Assembly (NCBI RefSeq): GCF_034661295.1
Contig: NZ_CP141062.1
Span: forward strand, 868,001-932,000
Direction of reading: 5' to 3'
From: Faecalibacter sp. LW9
GTDB lineage: Bacteria > Bacteroidota > Bacteroidia > Flavobacteriales > Weeksellaceae
Length of the DNA stretch: 64,000 nt
The translations under genes were made by a program, and so were the position numbers. Under the pieces are notes generated by a model. That model saw only the letters and a program-made list of their open reading frames with translations. It had not been told where the DNA came from and did not search any database. Below, one piece after another: positions 1 through 9,727 of the stretch. Positions within the stretch are counted from its first letter, which is position 1, and each line of letters opens with the position of its first letter.

Positions 1-1
1 T

Positions 2-616
2 TATGACAAATATGCGTTAAACAAAATTGAAATTCATAACGATTTAACGAAGGAAAAGATTTCTGAATTAAAAGCTACTTTTGGTTTGATGGAATCGTAT
101 TTTCATGGAAAATCTTCAGGGATTGACCCTTTGATCTGTTACATGAACATTCCTTTATTAATCCAATCCAAAGATGATATTTCTACTGTTGGATTACCCG
201 AAGCCTCTGCTAACGGAAAAGGAGCAGTCTTTTTAATTAATTCTGGTGAACCTGGAGAGACGGCTCCAATGGTTCAAATCTTCTTTGAAAAAATGAAAAA
301 AGAAGGATTTCGTAATACCTTAAAAGAAGAATTCATCAAATACAATAATGCCTGCATTGAATATTTTGTAAAAGGAGAATACAATCCTTTATTTCATAAT
401 TTGCAAAAGTTATCGTCTTGGGCATTTGAACATTTCCGTCCAATGATTCCACAAAAACTGGTGAACGCTTGGAAGACAGGAATCGATACGAATACGTATT
501 ATCTTAAACTTTGCGGATCTGGTGGCGGCGGATATGTGTTAGGATTTACGCAAGATTATGAGAAAGCGAAAACATATCTTAAAGATTTCAATACTGAAGT
601 GATCTACCGTTTCTAA
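2..616 (+). CDS. GHMP-family kinase, mevalonate kinase-like (3' part only)
   Basis: The reading frame is open from the window edge to a TAA at 614-616, so the N-terminal half, including the ATP-binding motif, lies outside. The visible part has the FHGKSSGIDP motif typical of mevalonate kinases (substrate-site region with the catalytic Asp) and a C-terminal glycine-rich GSGGGGYVLGF segment of the GHMP C-terminal domain. Expected reaction: ATP-dependent phosphorylation of mevalonate in the cytosolic mevalonate pathway to isopentenyl diphosphate. The next gene, a UbiA-type prenyltransferase 15 bp downstream, fits an isoprenoid context. Another GHMP kinase of the same pathway cannot be excluded from the C-terminal half alone. 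Confidence 0.82.
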   Translation, partial: YDKYALNKIEIHNDLTKEKISELKATFGLMESYFHGKSSGIDPLICYMNIPLLIQSKDDISTVGLPEASANGKGAVFLINSGEPGETAPMVQIFFEKMKKEGFRNTLKEEFIKYNNACIEYFVKGEYNPLFHNLQKLSSWAFEHFRPMIPQKLVNAWKTGIDTNTYYLKLCGSGGGGYVLGFTQDYEKAKTYLKDFNTEVIYRF

Positions 617-631
617 TCTAAAATCATTACT

Positions 632-1558
632 ATGAATGTGCAGAAGATAATAGTTCAACTTTTTGCATTATTTTCTGTGGTGCGTGGCTACAATCTGATT
701 ATCTTGATGTTGGCCCAATACCTTGCATCTTTATTTATTTTTGCTCCACATGAAAGCCATTTGAGCATCTTAACCAACCATAAGATCAATGGAATTATTT
801 TGGTTTCGGTCATGTGCGTAGCTGCAGGCTATATCATCAATAACTTTTATGATTTAGAAAAAGACCTTATCAAACGGCCGATGCAGACGTATTTGCAAAA
901 ACAAGTCTCGCAAGGATTTAAGCTCACCGTATACATCATTCTTAATGCTTCAGCTTTGCTGATTGCCGCAGCTATATCATGGCGGGTTTTTGTTTATTTC
1001 TTTATTTATCAATTTTTGATGTGGTTTTATAGTCATAAGATGAATCGCTTTGCACTCATCAAAAATTTTTACCTGGTGACCCTTCGCATCTTGCCCTTTT
1101 TTGCGTTATTAATTTACTTTGATAATTATGAATTTGGCTTATTTATGCACGCGGGTTTCTTAACCCTTTTACTTTTGATTACTGATATCGTTAAAGATTT
1201 AGCTTCAAAACGAGTCGATTTAATCTATAATTACAATTCCATTCCCATCAAATATGGGAATACATTCACTAAAATTATTGTCTTTCTCTTAATCGGAATC
1301 GATTGTTGTATTGGTTTTTATCTGATTAAGAGTCATGAAATTGGGTTAATGAAATATTTTTTTATCGGTGCAATAATTCTATTCATAATCAATACGTTCC
1401 TCTTATTTAGGGCGAAAACCGAGCAAGAATATAAAATTTTACATTATTTTTTTAAAGGAATGATCGTTGCAGGGGTTTTCAGTATCGCATTTATCGAAAT
1501 AAATCCCTTAACTTTGCAAACTATTGCGCAAAATTTTAGGGCGCATCAATCAATATAA
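632..1558 (+). CDS. UbiA-family prenyltransferase (geranylgeranylglycerol-phosphate synthase-like)
   Basis: A 308-residue polytopic membrane protein of hydrophobic helices. It carries the first Asp-rich motif of the UbiA superfamily as NNFYDLEKD (about residues 70-78) and a second as TDIVKDLASKRVD (about 184-196). These bind Mg-prenyl diphosphate. The family moves a prenyl group onto an aromatic or polar acceptor at the inner membrane; Flavobacteriia copies next to a mevalonate-pathway kinase are usually named geranylgeranylglycerol-phosphate geranylgeranyltransferase, but the acceptor cannot be read from sequence. It starts 15 bp after the kinase gene and ends 2 bp before the next ATG, so the three genes look co-transcribed. 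Confidence 0.82.
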   Translation: MNVQKIIVQLFALFSVVRGYNLIILMLAQYLASLFIFAPHESHLSILTNHKINGIILVSVMCVAAGYIINNFYDLEKDLIKRPMQTYLQKQVSQGFKLTVYIILNASALLIAAAISWRVFVYFFIYQFLMWFYSHKMNRFALIKNFYLVTLRILPFFALLIYFDNYEFGLFMHAGFLTLLLLITDIVKDLASKRVDLIYNYNSIPIKYGNTFTKIIVFLLIGIDCCIGFYLIKSHEIGLMKYFFIGAIILFIINTFLLFRAKTEQEYKILHYFFKGMIVAGVFSIAFIEINPLTLQTIAQNFRAHQSI

Positions 1559-1560
1559 TC

Positions 1561-2544
1561 ATGAATAATAGACGAAATCAATCCAACAACAGAAATTCCC
1601 AAGGCGGGAATAATCGTGGTAAAGGAGGAAACAGTGGTTCTTCTTCATCAAGACCTAACGGCGGGAAAGGTAAACCAAGTTTTGGAGCTAAGAAAACTGA
1701 AGGTGGGAAACCAAGCTTCGGTGGAGGAAGCAGAACAGAAGGAGGTAAACCAAGTTTTGGACCTAAAAAAACGTTCAATCGACCAGGAGAGAAACCTTTT
1801 GTAAAAAGGTTAAAAGCTGCTCCAGTTGATGACGGGACTATTCGTTTAAACAAATATGTAGCGAATGCAGGGATTGCATCCAGAAGAGAGGCTGACGAAC
1901 TGATCAAGACTGGAATCGTTACAGTGAATGGTCAAGTTATCACCGAAATGGGATATAAGGTTCAACCCGATGATGAAGTACGTTTCGACGGAAAAAGAAT
2001 CTCTTCACAGAAGAATGTATACTTCTTATTAAACAAACCAAAAGGTTACATTACCACATCGAAAGATGAAAAAAACCGTAAAACGGTAATGGACTTAGTG
2101 GCTGGTGCAACAACAGCACGTATCTTCCCTGTAGGACGTTTAGACCGCCAAACAACTGGTGTTCTTTTATTTACAAACGATGGATACTTAACGAAAAAGT
2201 TAACTCACCCAAGCCACGACATCAAGAAAATCTACCATGTAACTCTTGATAAAAAATTAACAGCAAATGATTTAGCTGAAATTAAGAAAGGGGTACGTTT
2301 AATTCCTGAAGGAATTGCAGTAGTAGATGAAATTTCTTACATCGAAAATCGTCCGAAAAATGAAGTTGGTTTAGAAATCCACATTGGATGGAACCGCGTT
2401 GTACGTCGTATTTTCGAAAAGTTAGGGTATAAAGTAGAAGCTTTAGATCGTGTATCTTTCGCTGGTTTAACGAAAAAAGGTTTAAACCGTGGAGATTACC
2501 GTCCATTAACCGAATTAGAAGTGAACTTCTTAAAAATGATGTAA
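1561..2544 (+). CDS. 23S rRNA pseudouridine synthase, RluB-like, with low-complexity N-terminal extension
   Basis: A 327-residue RsuA/RluB-type pseudouridine synthase. Residues 1 to about 88 are a disordered Asn/Gly/Lys/Ser-rich extension with three GKPSFG repeats, followed by an S4 RNA-binding domain (about 94-140) and the catalytic domain. The catalytic Asp lies in GRLDRQTTG (about D195). The enzyme should isomerise a uridine in 23S rRNA during ribosome assembly; the exact site is inferred from family resemblance. Basic, repetitive N-terminal tails are common on this family in Bacteroidota and probably add RNA contacts. The ATG is 2 bp after the preceding stop codon, and a strong terminator follows the gene. 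Confidence 0.9.
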   Translation: MNNRRNQSNNRNSQGGNNRGKGGNSGSSSSRPNGGKGKPSFGAKKTEGGKPSFGGGSRTEGGKPSFGPKKTFNRPGEKPFVKRLKAAPVDDGTIRLNKYVANAGIASRREADELIKTGIVTVNGQVITEMGYKVQPDDEVRFDGKRISSQKNVYFLLNKPKGYITTSKDEKNRKTVMDLVAGATTARIFPVGRLDRQTTGVLLFTNDGYLTKKLTHPSHDIKKIYHVTLDKKLTANDLAEIKKGVRLIPEGIAVVDEISYIENRPKNEVGLEIHIGWNRVVRRIFEKLGYKVEALDRVSFAGLTKKGLNRGDYRPLTELEVNFLKMM

Positions 2545-2565
2545 TCAAAATTTGATTCAACATAC

Positions 2566-2593
2566 AAAGCCTCGCAATGCGAGGCTTTTTTTT
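2566..2593 (+). terminator. Rho-independent terminator after the rluB-like gene
   Basis: A 7-bp perfect stem GCCTCGC/GCGAGGC with loop AAT (2569-2585) is followed by eight T. It ends the kinase/prenyltransferase/rluB-like unit. The same hairpin sequence recurs at 9247-9263. Confidence 0.92.
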
Positions 2594-3100
2594 ATCTTTT
2601 AAAATAGAAATAATAATGATCCGGATTCGTTCTACTTTCTCTAATTCGAATAGATTTTATGGTATCTCCTTTAAGAATATTGGAATAACCATCATACATA
2701 GAGGTATCAAGCTGAGAAATATAAATGGATCCTTTTTCTTCAGTAATTAATTGATGATTAATCCTATTATATTGGGTGGAATAGACTATTTTTTAATCGT
2801 AAGTTCCTTTGAAATACCGAAATCGATTGCCTTTAACGTATCATAAAAAAAATAAACCGAGAAAAAATAAGTTGTTGGAAAAAGCAGTATTAAAGTTAAA
2901 AAACGAAAGATGAAAGGAATTTTAGTTCCCATTATACTAACTGTAATTGAAAAGACTAAACTTAAGATTAGAGCAATTAAATAAAAATTGAAATCTGAAC
3001 TTGCATAAGGACATGGTGTTCCTATAAAAATATAGAACAATTTAAAACAAATAATGGTCAATATAAGTATTCCTAAAAATAATAATGGTTTATTTTTCAT
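2592..3100 (-). pseudogene. Small membrane protein gene with a frameshift
   Basis: The frame opens at 3100 and encodes about 104 residues with three predicted membrane helices, then stops at 2786-2788 directly after a run of six A (minus strand). If that run had seven A, the frame would continue for another 65 or so residues (IVYSTQYNRINHQL... to FYFKR) and stop at 2592-2594, just beside the facing terminator. The total length, 509 nt, is one short of a multiple of three, as expected for a single-base loss. No family is recognised; the C-terminal part is soluble and polar. The lesion could be real decay or a homopolymer error in the assembly. The gene lies only about 10 bp beyond the terminator of the S9 peptidase gene. 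Confidence 0.7.
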
Positions 3101-3110
3101 CGCATAAAAT

Positions 3111-3134
3111 AAGCGATTACCGAAGTAATCGCTT
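3111..3134 (-). terminator. Terminator hairpin after the S9 peptidase gene
   Basis: A 10-bp stem AAGCGATTAC/GTAATCGCTT closes a TTCG tetraloop when read on the minus strand and is followed by ATTTTAT. C(UUCG)G loops are unusually stable. The U-tract is short, so some read-through into the small membrane protein gene is possible. Confidence 0.75.
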
Positions 3135-3150
3135 TTAGAATTTTTAAAAA

Positions 3151-5619
3151 TTATTTCTTCTTTGTTTCTTTTTTAACATCTGAAGAAGTCTCTTTTCCTT
3201 TATTTTTCACATATTTTTCTAACCATTGGTCTTGTTCCCATAACATGTGCATAATGTTTTCTTTCGCTGCATAACCATGAGATTCCTTTGGTAATAAAAC
3301 TAAACGAGTTGTCGCTCCTAATCCTTTTAACGCATTAAAGTAACGTTCCGATTGCATTGGGAAAGTTCCTGTATTATTATCCGCATCACCGTGGATTAAT
3401 AATAAAGGCGTTTTCATTTTCTCTGCGTTCATAAAAGGCGACATCGTGTTGTACACTTCCGGTGCTTCCCAGTAATTACGCTGTTCCGATTGGAATCCAA
3501 ATGGCGTTAATGTACGGTTGTAAGCTCCTGAACGTGCGATACCAGCTGCGAATAAATTCGAATGAGACAATAAATTCGCCGTCATAAATGCACCATATGA
3601 ATGTCCACCCACTGCAACCCTTTCACGATCGATGTAACCTAATGCATCTACAGCATCAATTGCTGCTTTGGCATTGGCTACCAATTGAGGAATAAACGTA
3701 TCATTTGGTTCTGTTTTTCCTTCTCCAATAATTGGGAAAGCTGCATCATCTAATACTGCATATCCTCTTAATGCCCAATATACTGGTCCACCATATGAAG
3801 GCGAAGTAAATTTATTTTCAGATGTCGTTACCTGACCTGCTGTAGCCGCGTCTTTAAATTCGCGCGGGTAAGCCCACATTAACATCGGTAATTTCTCTTT
3901 TTTCGATTTATCGTAATTTGGTGGTAAGTATAATGTTCCCGATAACGCTACCCCATCTTCACGTTTGTAGGTAATTAATTCTTTTGAAACTTGATTCATC
4001 GCTTCAAAAGGATTCTTCGTAAACGTTACTTGTTTTGGCTTACCTCCTTTTTGGAAGATGTTACGAACATATAAATTCGGATAGTCCGTTTTCGATTGAA
4101 TTTGCTCTAAAATAATTCCTTTCTTCGGATCAATTACACGAGCAATAGATTCTAATTGATTCGATTTTTGCGCTCTCCACAAACGAGATGTTTTTAAAGT
4201 TTTGATGTCAAATTCATCAACAAATGGTAAAATTCCATCTTTCGAAACTCCATCACCAACTAACATTAATTTTCCTTTATTCATGGATAACACACTGAAT
4301 CCATTTTCATTCACTTCTGTTACAAAGTTTCCTGGATTGTTATAAGCGTCTTGTGAATTACGATTAAAGAAACGTCTTGGAGCTTCATTCGGATTAGATG
4401 GATTAAAAATATATGTACTTTCCGAACGTGTATCGTACCATGTATCACGGACTAAAGCTACTTCATCATTCCCCCAAGTTACGCCACGGTAACGATCCTT
4501 TGTTTTAACAACCAATTGCTTTTCTGCAGTAAATGGAGCTGCTAATTGATAAACAGCATCACGATACTCTGCCGGTTTATTCGCGTCTCCACCATCTAAA
4601 GCTTCAACCCAATACAATGTGTTTGGTTTGTCCGCTCTCCAATAGATCCCACGCTTACCTGTTGTAGTTGAAGAGAAACCTTTCGGAACCACTTCTTGTA
4701 AATCTTTACGATCCACTTCTTTCACTAACTTTCCATTTACGTCATAAACAGTTTCTACTGATGGGAAACGGTTATAAGTCACCAAGTAAGAGAATGGCTT
4801 TTGGATTTCTCCCACCAAAATATACTTTCCATCAGGAGAAGCCGTAACATCCGTATACATGGCTGCATCTTTCCATTTTGTTTTCGTACCATTTTCGATG
4901 TTCACTTTTACCAATTCCGATATCGCCAATTGTTCAAAGTTAAATTCATCATTCTTATTTTGTAATAAATCTTGATACGTTCTGTTTTGTGCTTCTTTAC
5001 CATCGGCTACAGAAACCGTTGGTCCTGTTGGAATCGCCTCCTTAGTATCAATTAAAGGTTTACGTGTGGAAGGAATGACATTCACAATCACTTCATTCGT
5101 TGAAATCCAATGGTATGGACGACCTAAGTTCGCATTTAATTTATCTTCATATACTTTTGTCGCAGCTTTTGACTTCACATCAATCACCCATAATTCCACT
5201 CCTTTCTCAGTAGTATTCGTGACAGCATATTTCGTTTGAGCTGAATTCCATGAAGCATTCGAAAAACGCCCTTTTGCTGGTAATCCTGCTATGGCTGTTT
5301 CCTTTGCTGTTTTTAAATCATAAAATGTTACACGTTCTACAAACGTCTCACGCGAATTAATGTTTGTCACAGGATTTATACGTAAACCTGCTAAACGTAA
5401 TTCAGTTTCCGCTAATTCATTTAATGTTTTATAACGGCTTCTATAAGATAAAAATGCATTTTCTGCTTTACGATCGGTACTGATCGATGGTGGCATATCT
5501 GCATCCGCTAATTGTAAAATTTCTTGAGGGGGTGTCTGAAATGTAATGTTCTCTTGTGCATTTAACGTAGACCCCATAGTCAACGCTAAAAACATCAAAG
5601 AATAAATTATCTTTCTCAT
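3151..5619 (-). CDS. S9 family serine peptidase, glutamyl-endopeptidase-like
   Basis: An 822-residue exported prolyl-oligopeptidase-family enzyme. It has a Sec signal peptide (residues 1 to about 21, ending LNAQ), a long beta-propeller-type N-terminal region and a C-terminal alpha/beta-hydrolase domain. The nucleophile is in GGHSYGAF (about S674), the acid in HGDADNNTG (about D747) and the histidine in ESHGY (about H781). Size and motif spacing fit the S9 subgroup that includes plant chloroplast glutamyl endopeptidase. It probably degrades peptides in the periplasm. A Lys-rich tail ends the protein. It is flanked by terminators on both sides and is likely transcribed alone. Confidence 0.88.
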   Translation of the reverse strand: MRKIIYSLMFLALTMGSTLNAQENITFQTPPQEILQLADADMPPSISTDRKAENAFLSYRSRYKTLNELAETELRLAGLRINPVTNINSRETFVERVTFYDLKTAKETAIAGLPAKGRFSNASWNSAQTKYAVTNTTEKGVELWVIDVKSKAATKVYEDKLNANLGRPYHWISTNEVIVNVIPSTRKPLIDTKEAIPTGPTVSVADGKEAQNRTYQDLLQNKNDEFNFEQLAISELVKVNIENGTKTKWKDAAMYTDVTASPDGKYILVGEIQKPFSYLVTYNRFPSVETVYDVNGKLVKEVDRKDLQEVVPKGFSSTTTGKRGIYWRADKPNTLYWVEALDGGDANKPAEYRDAVYQLAAPFTAEKQLVVKTKDRYRGVTWGNDEVALVRDTWYDTRSESTYIFNPSNPNEAPRRFFNRNSQDAYNNPGNFVTEVNENGFSVLSMNKGKLMLVGDGVSKDGILPFVDEFDIKTLKTSRLWRAQKSNQLESIARVIDPKKGIILEQIQSKTDYPNLYVRNIFQKGGKPKQVTFTKNPFEAMNQVSKELITYKREDGVALSGTLYLPPNYDKSKKEKLPMLMWAYPREFKDAATAGQVTTSENKFTSPSYGGPVYWALRGYAVLDDAAFPIIGEGKTEPNDTFIPQLVANAKAAIDAVDALGYIDRERVAVGGHSYGAFMTANLLSHSNLFAAGIARSGAYNRTLTPFGFQSEQRNYWEAPEVYNTMSPFMNAEKMKTPLLLIHGDADNNTGTFPMQSERYFNALKGLGATTRLVLLPKESHGYAAKENIMHMLWEQDQWLEKYVKNKGKETSSDVKKETKKK

Positions 5620-5694
5620 GTCTATTTGTTAATTTTAAACTAAGATAAACATTTTAAACCATTTTGATTGTCCTACAACTTTCTGTATAGGGGG

Positions 5695-5724
5695 AAAAAA
5701 AAGGAACCTCAACTTGAGATTCCT
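5695..5724 (-). terminator. Terminator after the rluF-like gene
   Basis: On the minus strand AGGAATCTCAA pairs with TTGAGGTTCCT (one G-U pair, single-base loop) and is followed by a run of eight T. It separates the rluF-like gene from the S9 peptidase gene. Confidence 0.88.
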
Positions 5725-5729
5725 CTAAC

Positions 5730-6653
5730 TTATCTTTTTTTTCCGAATTTCCCTCCCTTAGATGTGGTTGGTGCTTTACTCTTACCAATACGTGCTTGAG
5801 AAGTGGATTTTGGTTTATTGGTTTTCTTTTTTTGTGCTGGACGACCTTTGTCATCTTTAAAATTAGGCGACACATCTGTGGCCTTTTTTGCTGGCGATTT
5901 CTTGGCTTTACTCGCAGGCTTTTTTTCTGCTGTTTTTTCAGAATCTGCCGTTAAACGATGCAATTCAGCCAATTCTTCCGGTGTTAAATCTCTGAATTGT
6001 CCCACTGGCACATTTAACGTTAAATTCATAATGCGAACACGCTCTAACTTTTTAACCGTGTACCCAAAATATTCGCACATGCGACGGATCTGACGGTTTA
6101 AACCTTGAATTAAGGTAATTTTAAAAACCGTTGAACTGACTTTCTCTATCTTACATTTTTTAGTGACTTGATTTAAGATCGGAACCCCTTTTGCCATACG
6201 TTCACAAAATTCATCTGTAATGGGTTTGTTTACCGTCACAATATATTCCTTCTCGTGAGTATTACCGGCACGTAAAATCTTATTCACAATATCACCATCA
6301 CTGGTTAATAAGATTAAACCTTGGGAATCTTTATCCAATCGTCCAATCGGAAAAATACGTTCTCCGAACGATAAGAAATCAACGATATTATCAGGATCTG
6401 TTGGATCGGTAGTACACGTAATTCCAACTGGTTTATTCAACATAATATAGGCTGCATGGGCTTTATCACGAGGTTCAATCTCCACCCCTTTTACCGTCAC
6501 CACATCATTCGGACCAACATGCTGTCCCGTTTTAGCCACACGTCCGTTGATTAGAACCAAGCGGTTCTCAATGTATTGATCCGCTTCACGTCTTGAACAG
6601 TACCCACTATCACTGATGTATTTATTTAATCGTATGTTCTTCTTCTCGTCCAT
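5730..6653 (-). CDS. rluF: 23S rRNA pseudouridine synthase, RluF-like
   Basis: A 307-residue protein. An S4 domain (about residues 7-54) is followed by an RsuA-type catalytic domain with GRLDKDSQG (catalytic Asp about 107) and the [15 protein letters not shown] block characteristic of RluF/RluB-type enzymes. From about residue 235 there is a Lys/Ala/Ser-rich basic tail. RluF makes pseudouridine at position 2604 (E. coli numbering) of 23S rRNA; the site assignment is from family resemblance. A TATCTTTG box (6658-6665, minus strand) fits the Bacteroidota -7 consensus but ends only about 4 bp before the ATG, so the mRNA may be leaderless or nearly so. Confidence 0.88.
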   Translation of the reverse strand: MDEKKNIRLNKYISDSGYCSRREADQYIENRLVLINGRVAKTGQHVGPNDVVTVKGVEIEPRDKAHAAYIMLNKPVGITCTTDPTDPDNIVDFLSFGERIFPIGRLDKDSQGLILLTSDGDIVNKILRAGNTHEKEYIVTVNKPITDEFCERMAKGVPILNQVTKKCKIEKVSSTVFKITLIQGLNRQIRRMCEYFGYTVKKLERVRIMNLTLNVPVGQFRDLTPEELAELHRLTADSEKTAEKKPASKAKKSPAKKATDVSPNFKDDKGRPAQKKKTNKPKSTSQARIGKSKAPTTSKGGKFGKKR

Positions 6654-6751
6654 TGGACAAAGATAAACCTTTCTTTAAACATTAATAATGTCACCAAGCG
6701 CTGAACAATTCAAGATTAATTATATTTACATATCCATAAAATTAAAATGCG

Positions 6752-7102
6752 ATGAAGAAAGTATATTTTTTAAAAACATGCGATACATGTAAAAGAATTT
6801 TAAAAGAAAATGATTTTACGGGATTTGATTTACATGAAATCAAATCGAATGCTATTCCGGAAGAAGAGCTAGAAACCATGAAAAATTTGGCCGGGAGTTA
6901 CGAAGCATTATTTTCTCGTCGTGCCCAAAATTATAAAAAGTTAGGTTTAAAAGAGGTTGATTTATCAGAAGAAGAGATCAAAAATTATATCCTAACCGAC
7001 TATACATTCTTAAAACGACCAGTTGTTGTAGACGGTGACACCATTTTTATTGGAAACGAAAAAAAGAATTTAGAAGCTTTAGCAGCTTACTTATCAAAAT
7101 AA
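6752..7102 (+). CDS. ArsC/Spx-family thioredoxin-fold protein
   Basis: A 116-residue ArsC-like protein with a CDTC motif at residues 10-13 in the usual position after the first strand and the conserved FLKRPVVVDG segment with the cis-proline. The family includes glutathione-type arsenate reductases, the regulator Spx and YffB proteins of unclear role. Having CxxC rather than a lone Cys, and lacking arsenic-resistance neighbours, it is better called ArsC/Spx family than arsenate reductase. The S9 peptidase gene begins 1 bp after its stop, so the two are co-transcribed. Confidence 0.8.
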   Translation: MKKVYFLKTCDTCKRILKENDFTGFDLHEIKSNAIPEEELETMKNLAGSYEALFSRRAQNYKKLGLKEVDLSEEEIKNYILTDYTFLKRPVVVDGDTIFIGNEKKNLEALAAYLSK

Positions 7103-7103
7103 C

Positions 7104-9236
7104 ATGAAGACAAACTTATTATACGCTACCCTTTTGTTAAGTACATTATCGGTTGCGCAGCAAAAGGAAATTACGATGAAAGATGCCGTACTGGGTTTAA
7201 GTACAAATCTACGCATTGAAAATTTAAATCAGGTACAATGGATTCCAAGTGAAGATGCTTATACGCAGAATGTAAAGACCAAATATGGAGAAGCATTGGT
7301 TAAACGCCATGTACCGAACAATAAAGTCGATACGATTTTCCGTTCGACTCAATTTGAAGGCAATCGTATTCCATCGTTAAATTGGATTAACAACCAAAAA
7401 GCTTTTTTCAACCAAAAAGGCGCTTTTAAAACGGTTGCAACCAATGGTCAAATCAATAACTGGATCAATATTCCCGCGAATGCAGAAGATGTAGAATTTG
7501 ATGCAACGAATAATCAAGCAGGTTATACCATTGACAACAACTTATATTTTGTTGATAACGCTGGTAACACGCATCAAATCACTAAAGATGGTTCATACAA
7601 TATCGTTAATGGAAAGTCAGTTCACCAAAACGAGTTTGGAATCCACAAAGGAATCTACATTTCTCCAAAAGGAAATTATGTTGCATTCTATCGTATGGAT
7701 CAAACGGTGGTCACTGAATATCCTATTATTGATTGGTCGGTTCAACCTGCAGTCAATAAAAACATCAAATATCCATTTGCCGGAACGAAAAATCATACGG
7801 TAACATTAGGCGTTTATAATCCTAAAACAAAACAAACGGTTTTCTTACAAACAGAACCAGAAAAGGATCAATACTTAACATCTGTCACTTGGTCACCCGA
7901 TGAAAAACACATTTACATTGGAATTTTAAGCCGTAATCAAAAACACTTGAAATTAAACCAATACGATGCAACTTCTGGTCAATTCATTAAAACATTGTTT
8001 GAAGAACACGATGATAAGTATGTAGAACCTCAACACGAATTATATTTTATACCGGGTAAAACAAACGAATTTGTGTGGTGGTCGCAACGCGATGGATTTA
8101 TGCATTTGTACCGTTTTAACACGAACGGAAAATTAATCAACCAAATCACCAAAGGGGATTGGATTGTAACTGATATCGTAGGTCAAAATGCAAAAGCAAA
8201 AGAGTTGTTAATTGTTACGACTAAAGATTCACCTAAAGAACGTCATTTATATGCTGTAAACTGGGAGAATGGAAAGTTACGTAAATTAACAAAAGAAGCT
8301 GGAACGCATAATCCTTCGGTTTCCACTTCTGGAATCTATGCGATTGATAACTGGAGCAATGATAACACGCCTCGTAAAATCGATGTGATCAATACTACAT
8401 CTGGAAAGATTGATAATTTATTGACAGCGAAAAATCCTTTAGAAGGTTATAAAACAGCGAAAGTTGAAAATGTCACATTAAAAGCGGATGATGGAACCGA
8501 TTTATACGGGAAATTAATCTACCCAAATAACTTTGATGCGACGAAAAAGTATCCCGTAATCGTTTACTTATACAATGGTCCTCATGCTCAATTAATCAAC
8601 AATAAATTCCCAGCTTCTGGAAACTTATGGTACGATCATTTAGCAGAAAAAGGATATGTGGTATTCACCATGGATGGACGTGGATCTGCGAATCGTGGTT
8701 TAAAATTCGAGCAAGCCATTCATGGAAAAGCGGCTACTACAGAAATGGAAGACCAAATGAAAGGTGTGGATTATTTAAAAGCTTTACCTTTCGTGGATGC
8801 AGAGCGAATGGGAATTCACGGTTGGAGTTATGGTGGATTTATGACAACCTCATTTATGTTACGTAAACCTGATGTATTTAAAGTTGGTGTTGCTGGTGGA
8901 CCAGTCATCGATTGGCGTCAGTACGAAGCCATGTATACAGAGCGTTATATGGAATCACCTCAAGACAATCCAAAAGGGTATGAAGGAAACAACTTATTAA
9001 CAAAAGTGAATAACTTACAAGGGAAACTATTAGTGATTCACGGTTCGTTAGATCCTGTTGTGGTTTGGCAACATTCAATGGATTTATTAAAAGAATCCGT
9101 AAAAGCGGGAAAGCAATTGGATTACTATGTGTATCCTAATCACGAACACAATGTTCGCGGCGTGGAACGTGTGCATTTAATGCAAAAAATTACCGATTAC
9201 TTTGATTTATATTTAAAACCAGAGTCAACAAAATAA
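7104..9236 (+). CDS. S9 family peptidase, dipeptidyl-peptidase IV type
   Basis: A 710-residue exported peptidase: signal peptide (about residues 1-18), DPP-IV-type beta-propeller, then the catalytic hydrolase domain. The catalytic triad is visible: Ser in GWSYGGF (about S575), Asp in HGSLDPVV (about D650) and His in NHEHNV (about H682). The family removes dipeptides from peptide N-termini, often after proline, in the periplasm. It directly follows the ArsC-like gene. A bidirectional terminator separates it from the convergent small membrane protein gene. Confidence 0.9.
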   Translation: MKTNLLYATLLLSTLSVAQQKEITMKDAVLGLSTNLRIENLNQVQWIPSEDAYTQNVKTKYGEALVKRHVPNNKVDTIFRSTQFEGNRIPSLNWINNQKAFFNQKGAFKTVATNGQINNWINIPANAEDVEFDATNNQAGYTIDNNLYFVDNAGNTHQITKDGSYNIVNGKSVHQNEFGIHKGIYISPKGNYVAFYRMDQTVVTEYPIIDWSVQPAVNKNIKYPFAGTKNHTVTLGVYNPKTKQTVFLQTEPEKDQYLTSVTWSPDEKHIYIGILSRNQKHLKLNQYDATSGQFIKTLFEEHDDKYVEPQHELYFIPGKTNEFVWWSQRDGFMHLYRFNTNGKLINQITKGDWIVTDIVGQNAKAKELLIVTTKDSPKERHLYAVNWENGKLRKLTKEAGTHNPSVSTSGIYAIDNWSNDNTPRKIDVINTTSGKIDNLLTAKNPLEGYKTAKVENVTLKADDGTDLYGKLIYPNNFDATKKYPVIVYLYNGPHAQLINNKFPASGNLWYDHLAEKGYVVFTMDGRGSANRGLKFEQAIHGKAATTEMEDQMKGVDYLKALPFVDAERMGIHGWSYGGFMTTSFMLRKPDVFKVGVAGGPVIDWRQYEAMYTERYMESPQDNPKGYEGNNLLTKVNNLQGKLLVIHGSLDPVVVWQHSMDLLKESVKAGKQLDYYVYPNHEHNVRGVERVHLMQKITDYFDLYLKPESTK

Positions 9237-9246
9237 AAATAGTAAA

Positions 9247-9267
9247 GCCTCGCATTGCGAGGCTTTT
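9247..9267. terminator. Bidirectional terminator
   Basis: GCCTCGC ATT GCGAGGC (9247-9263) is followed by TTTT on the plus strand and by TTTACTATTTTT on the minus strand. It sits between convergent genes and nearly duplicates the hairpin at 2569-2585. Confidence 0.85.
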
Positions 9268-9272
9268 CAATT

Positions 9273-9713
9273 TTATTTAATATCGATAGCATTCTTTATT
9301 ATCCTTCTTAAAAAGAAATAGAACAATCCAAACGTATAAATGATTATACTAGAAGTCCAAAACCAATAACCTGATGCATAACCAGTAATCTTACCGATAT
9401 GACCAGCTTCATTGATTATCGTTTCATCAATGGTTAGAAAATATAACGCTAAAAATGATGCTAAAAGACTACTTATTAATTTTATATTAATCAAGCGATA
9501 AGGTAAAATCCAAGCTATAATAATCAATGGATTTGCAAACCAACTTATAGATCCTGCCATATCATAAAGAATACCTAAAAATCCTATTAGTAAAGTTGCC
9601 AAACCACTCCAATATTCTCCACAATCGTTTTCAACACAGTATGTCTTCATTGGTAACGACGCTACAAAAATTAAAATACTAATGATGAGCAATTTAGTTT
9701 TAGGATTTCTCAT
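9273..9713 (-). CDS. Small integral membrane protein, unknown function
   Basis: A 146-residue protein with about four hydrophobic helices, a Cys pair (about residues 26 and 31) in the first loop and a basic C-terminus. I do not recognise a family. It starts 14 bp after the M1 peptidase stop with no terminator between, so it is probably co-transcribed with it. Like the broken gene at 2592-3100, it is a short membrane protein beside a peptidase gene, but no clear sequence relationship is visible. Confidence 0.65.
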   Translation of the reverse strand: MRNPKTKLLIISILIFVASLPMKTYCVENDCGEYWSGLATLLIGFLGILYDMAGSISWFANPLIIIAWILPYRLINIKLISSLLASFLALYFLTIDETIINEAGHIGKITGYASGYWFWTSSIIIYTFGLFYFFLRRIIKNAIDIK

Positions 9714-9727
9714 AAAAGCCCTATTTA

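Noticed and set aside
1578-1907. Minus-strand open frame rich in Pro, Leu and Phe
   Set aside because: It is the shadow of the low-complexity N-terminus of the RluB-like gene.
6752-7102. Arsenate reductase (arsC)
   Set aside because: The CxxC motif and lack of arsenic genes fit the broader Spx/YffB group better.
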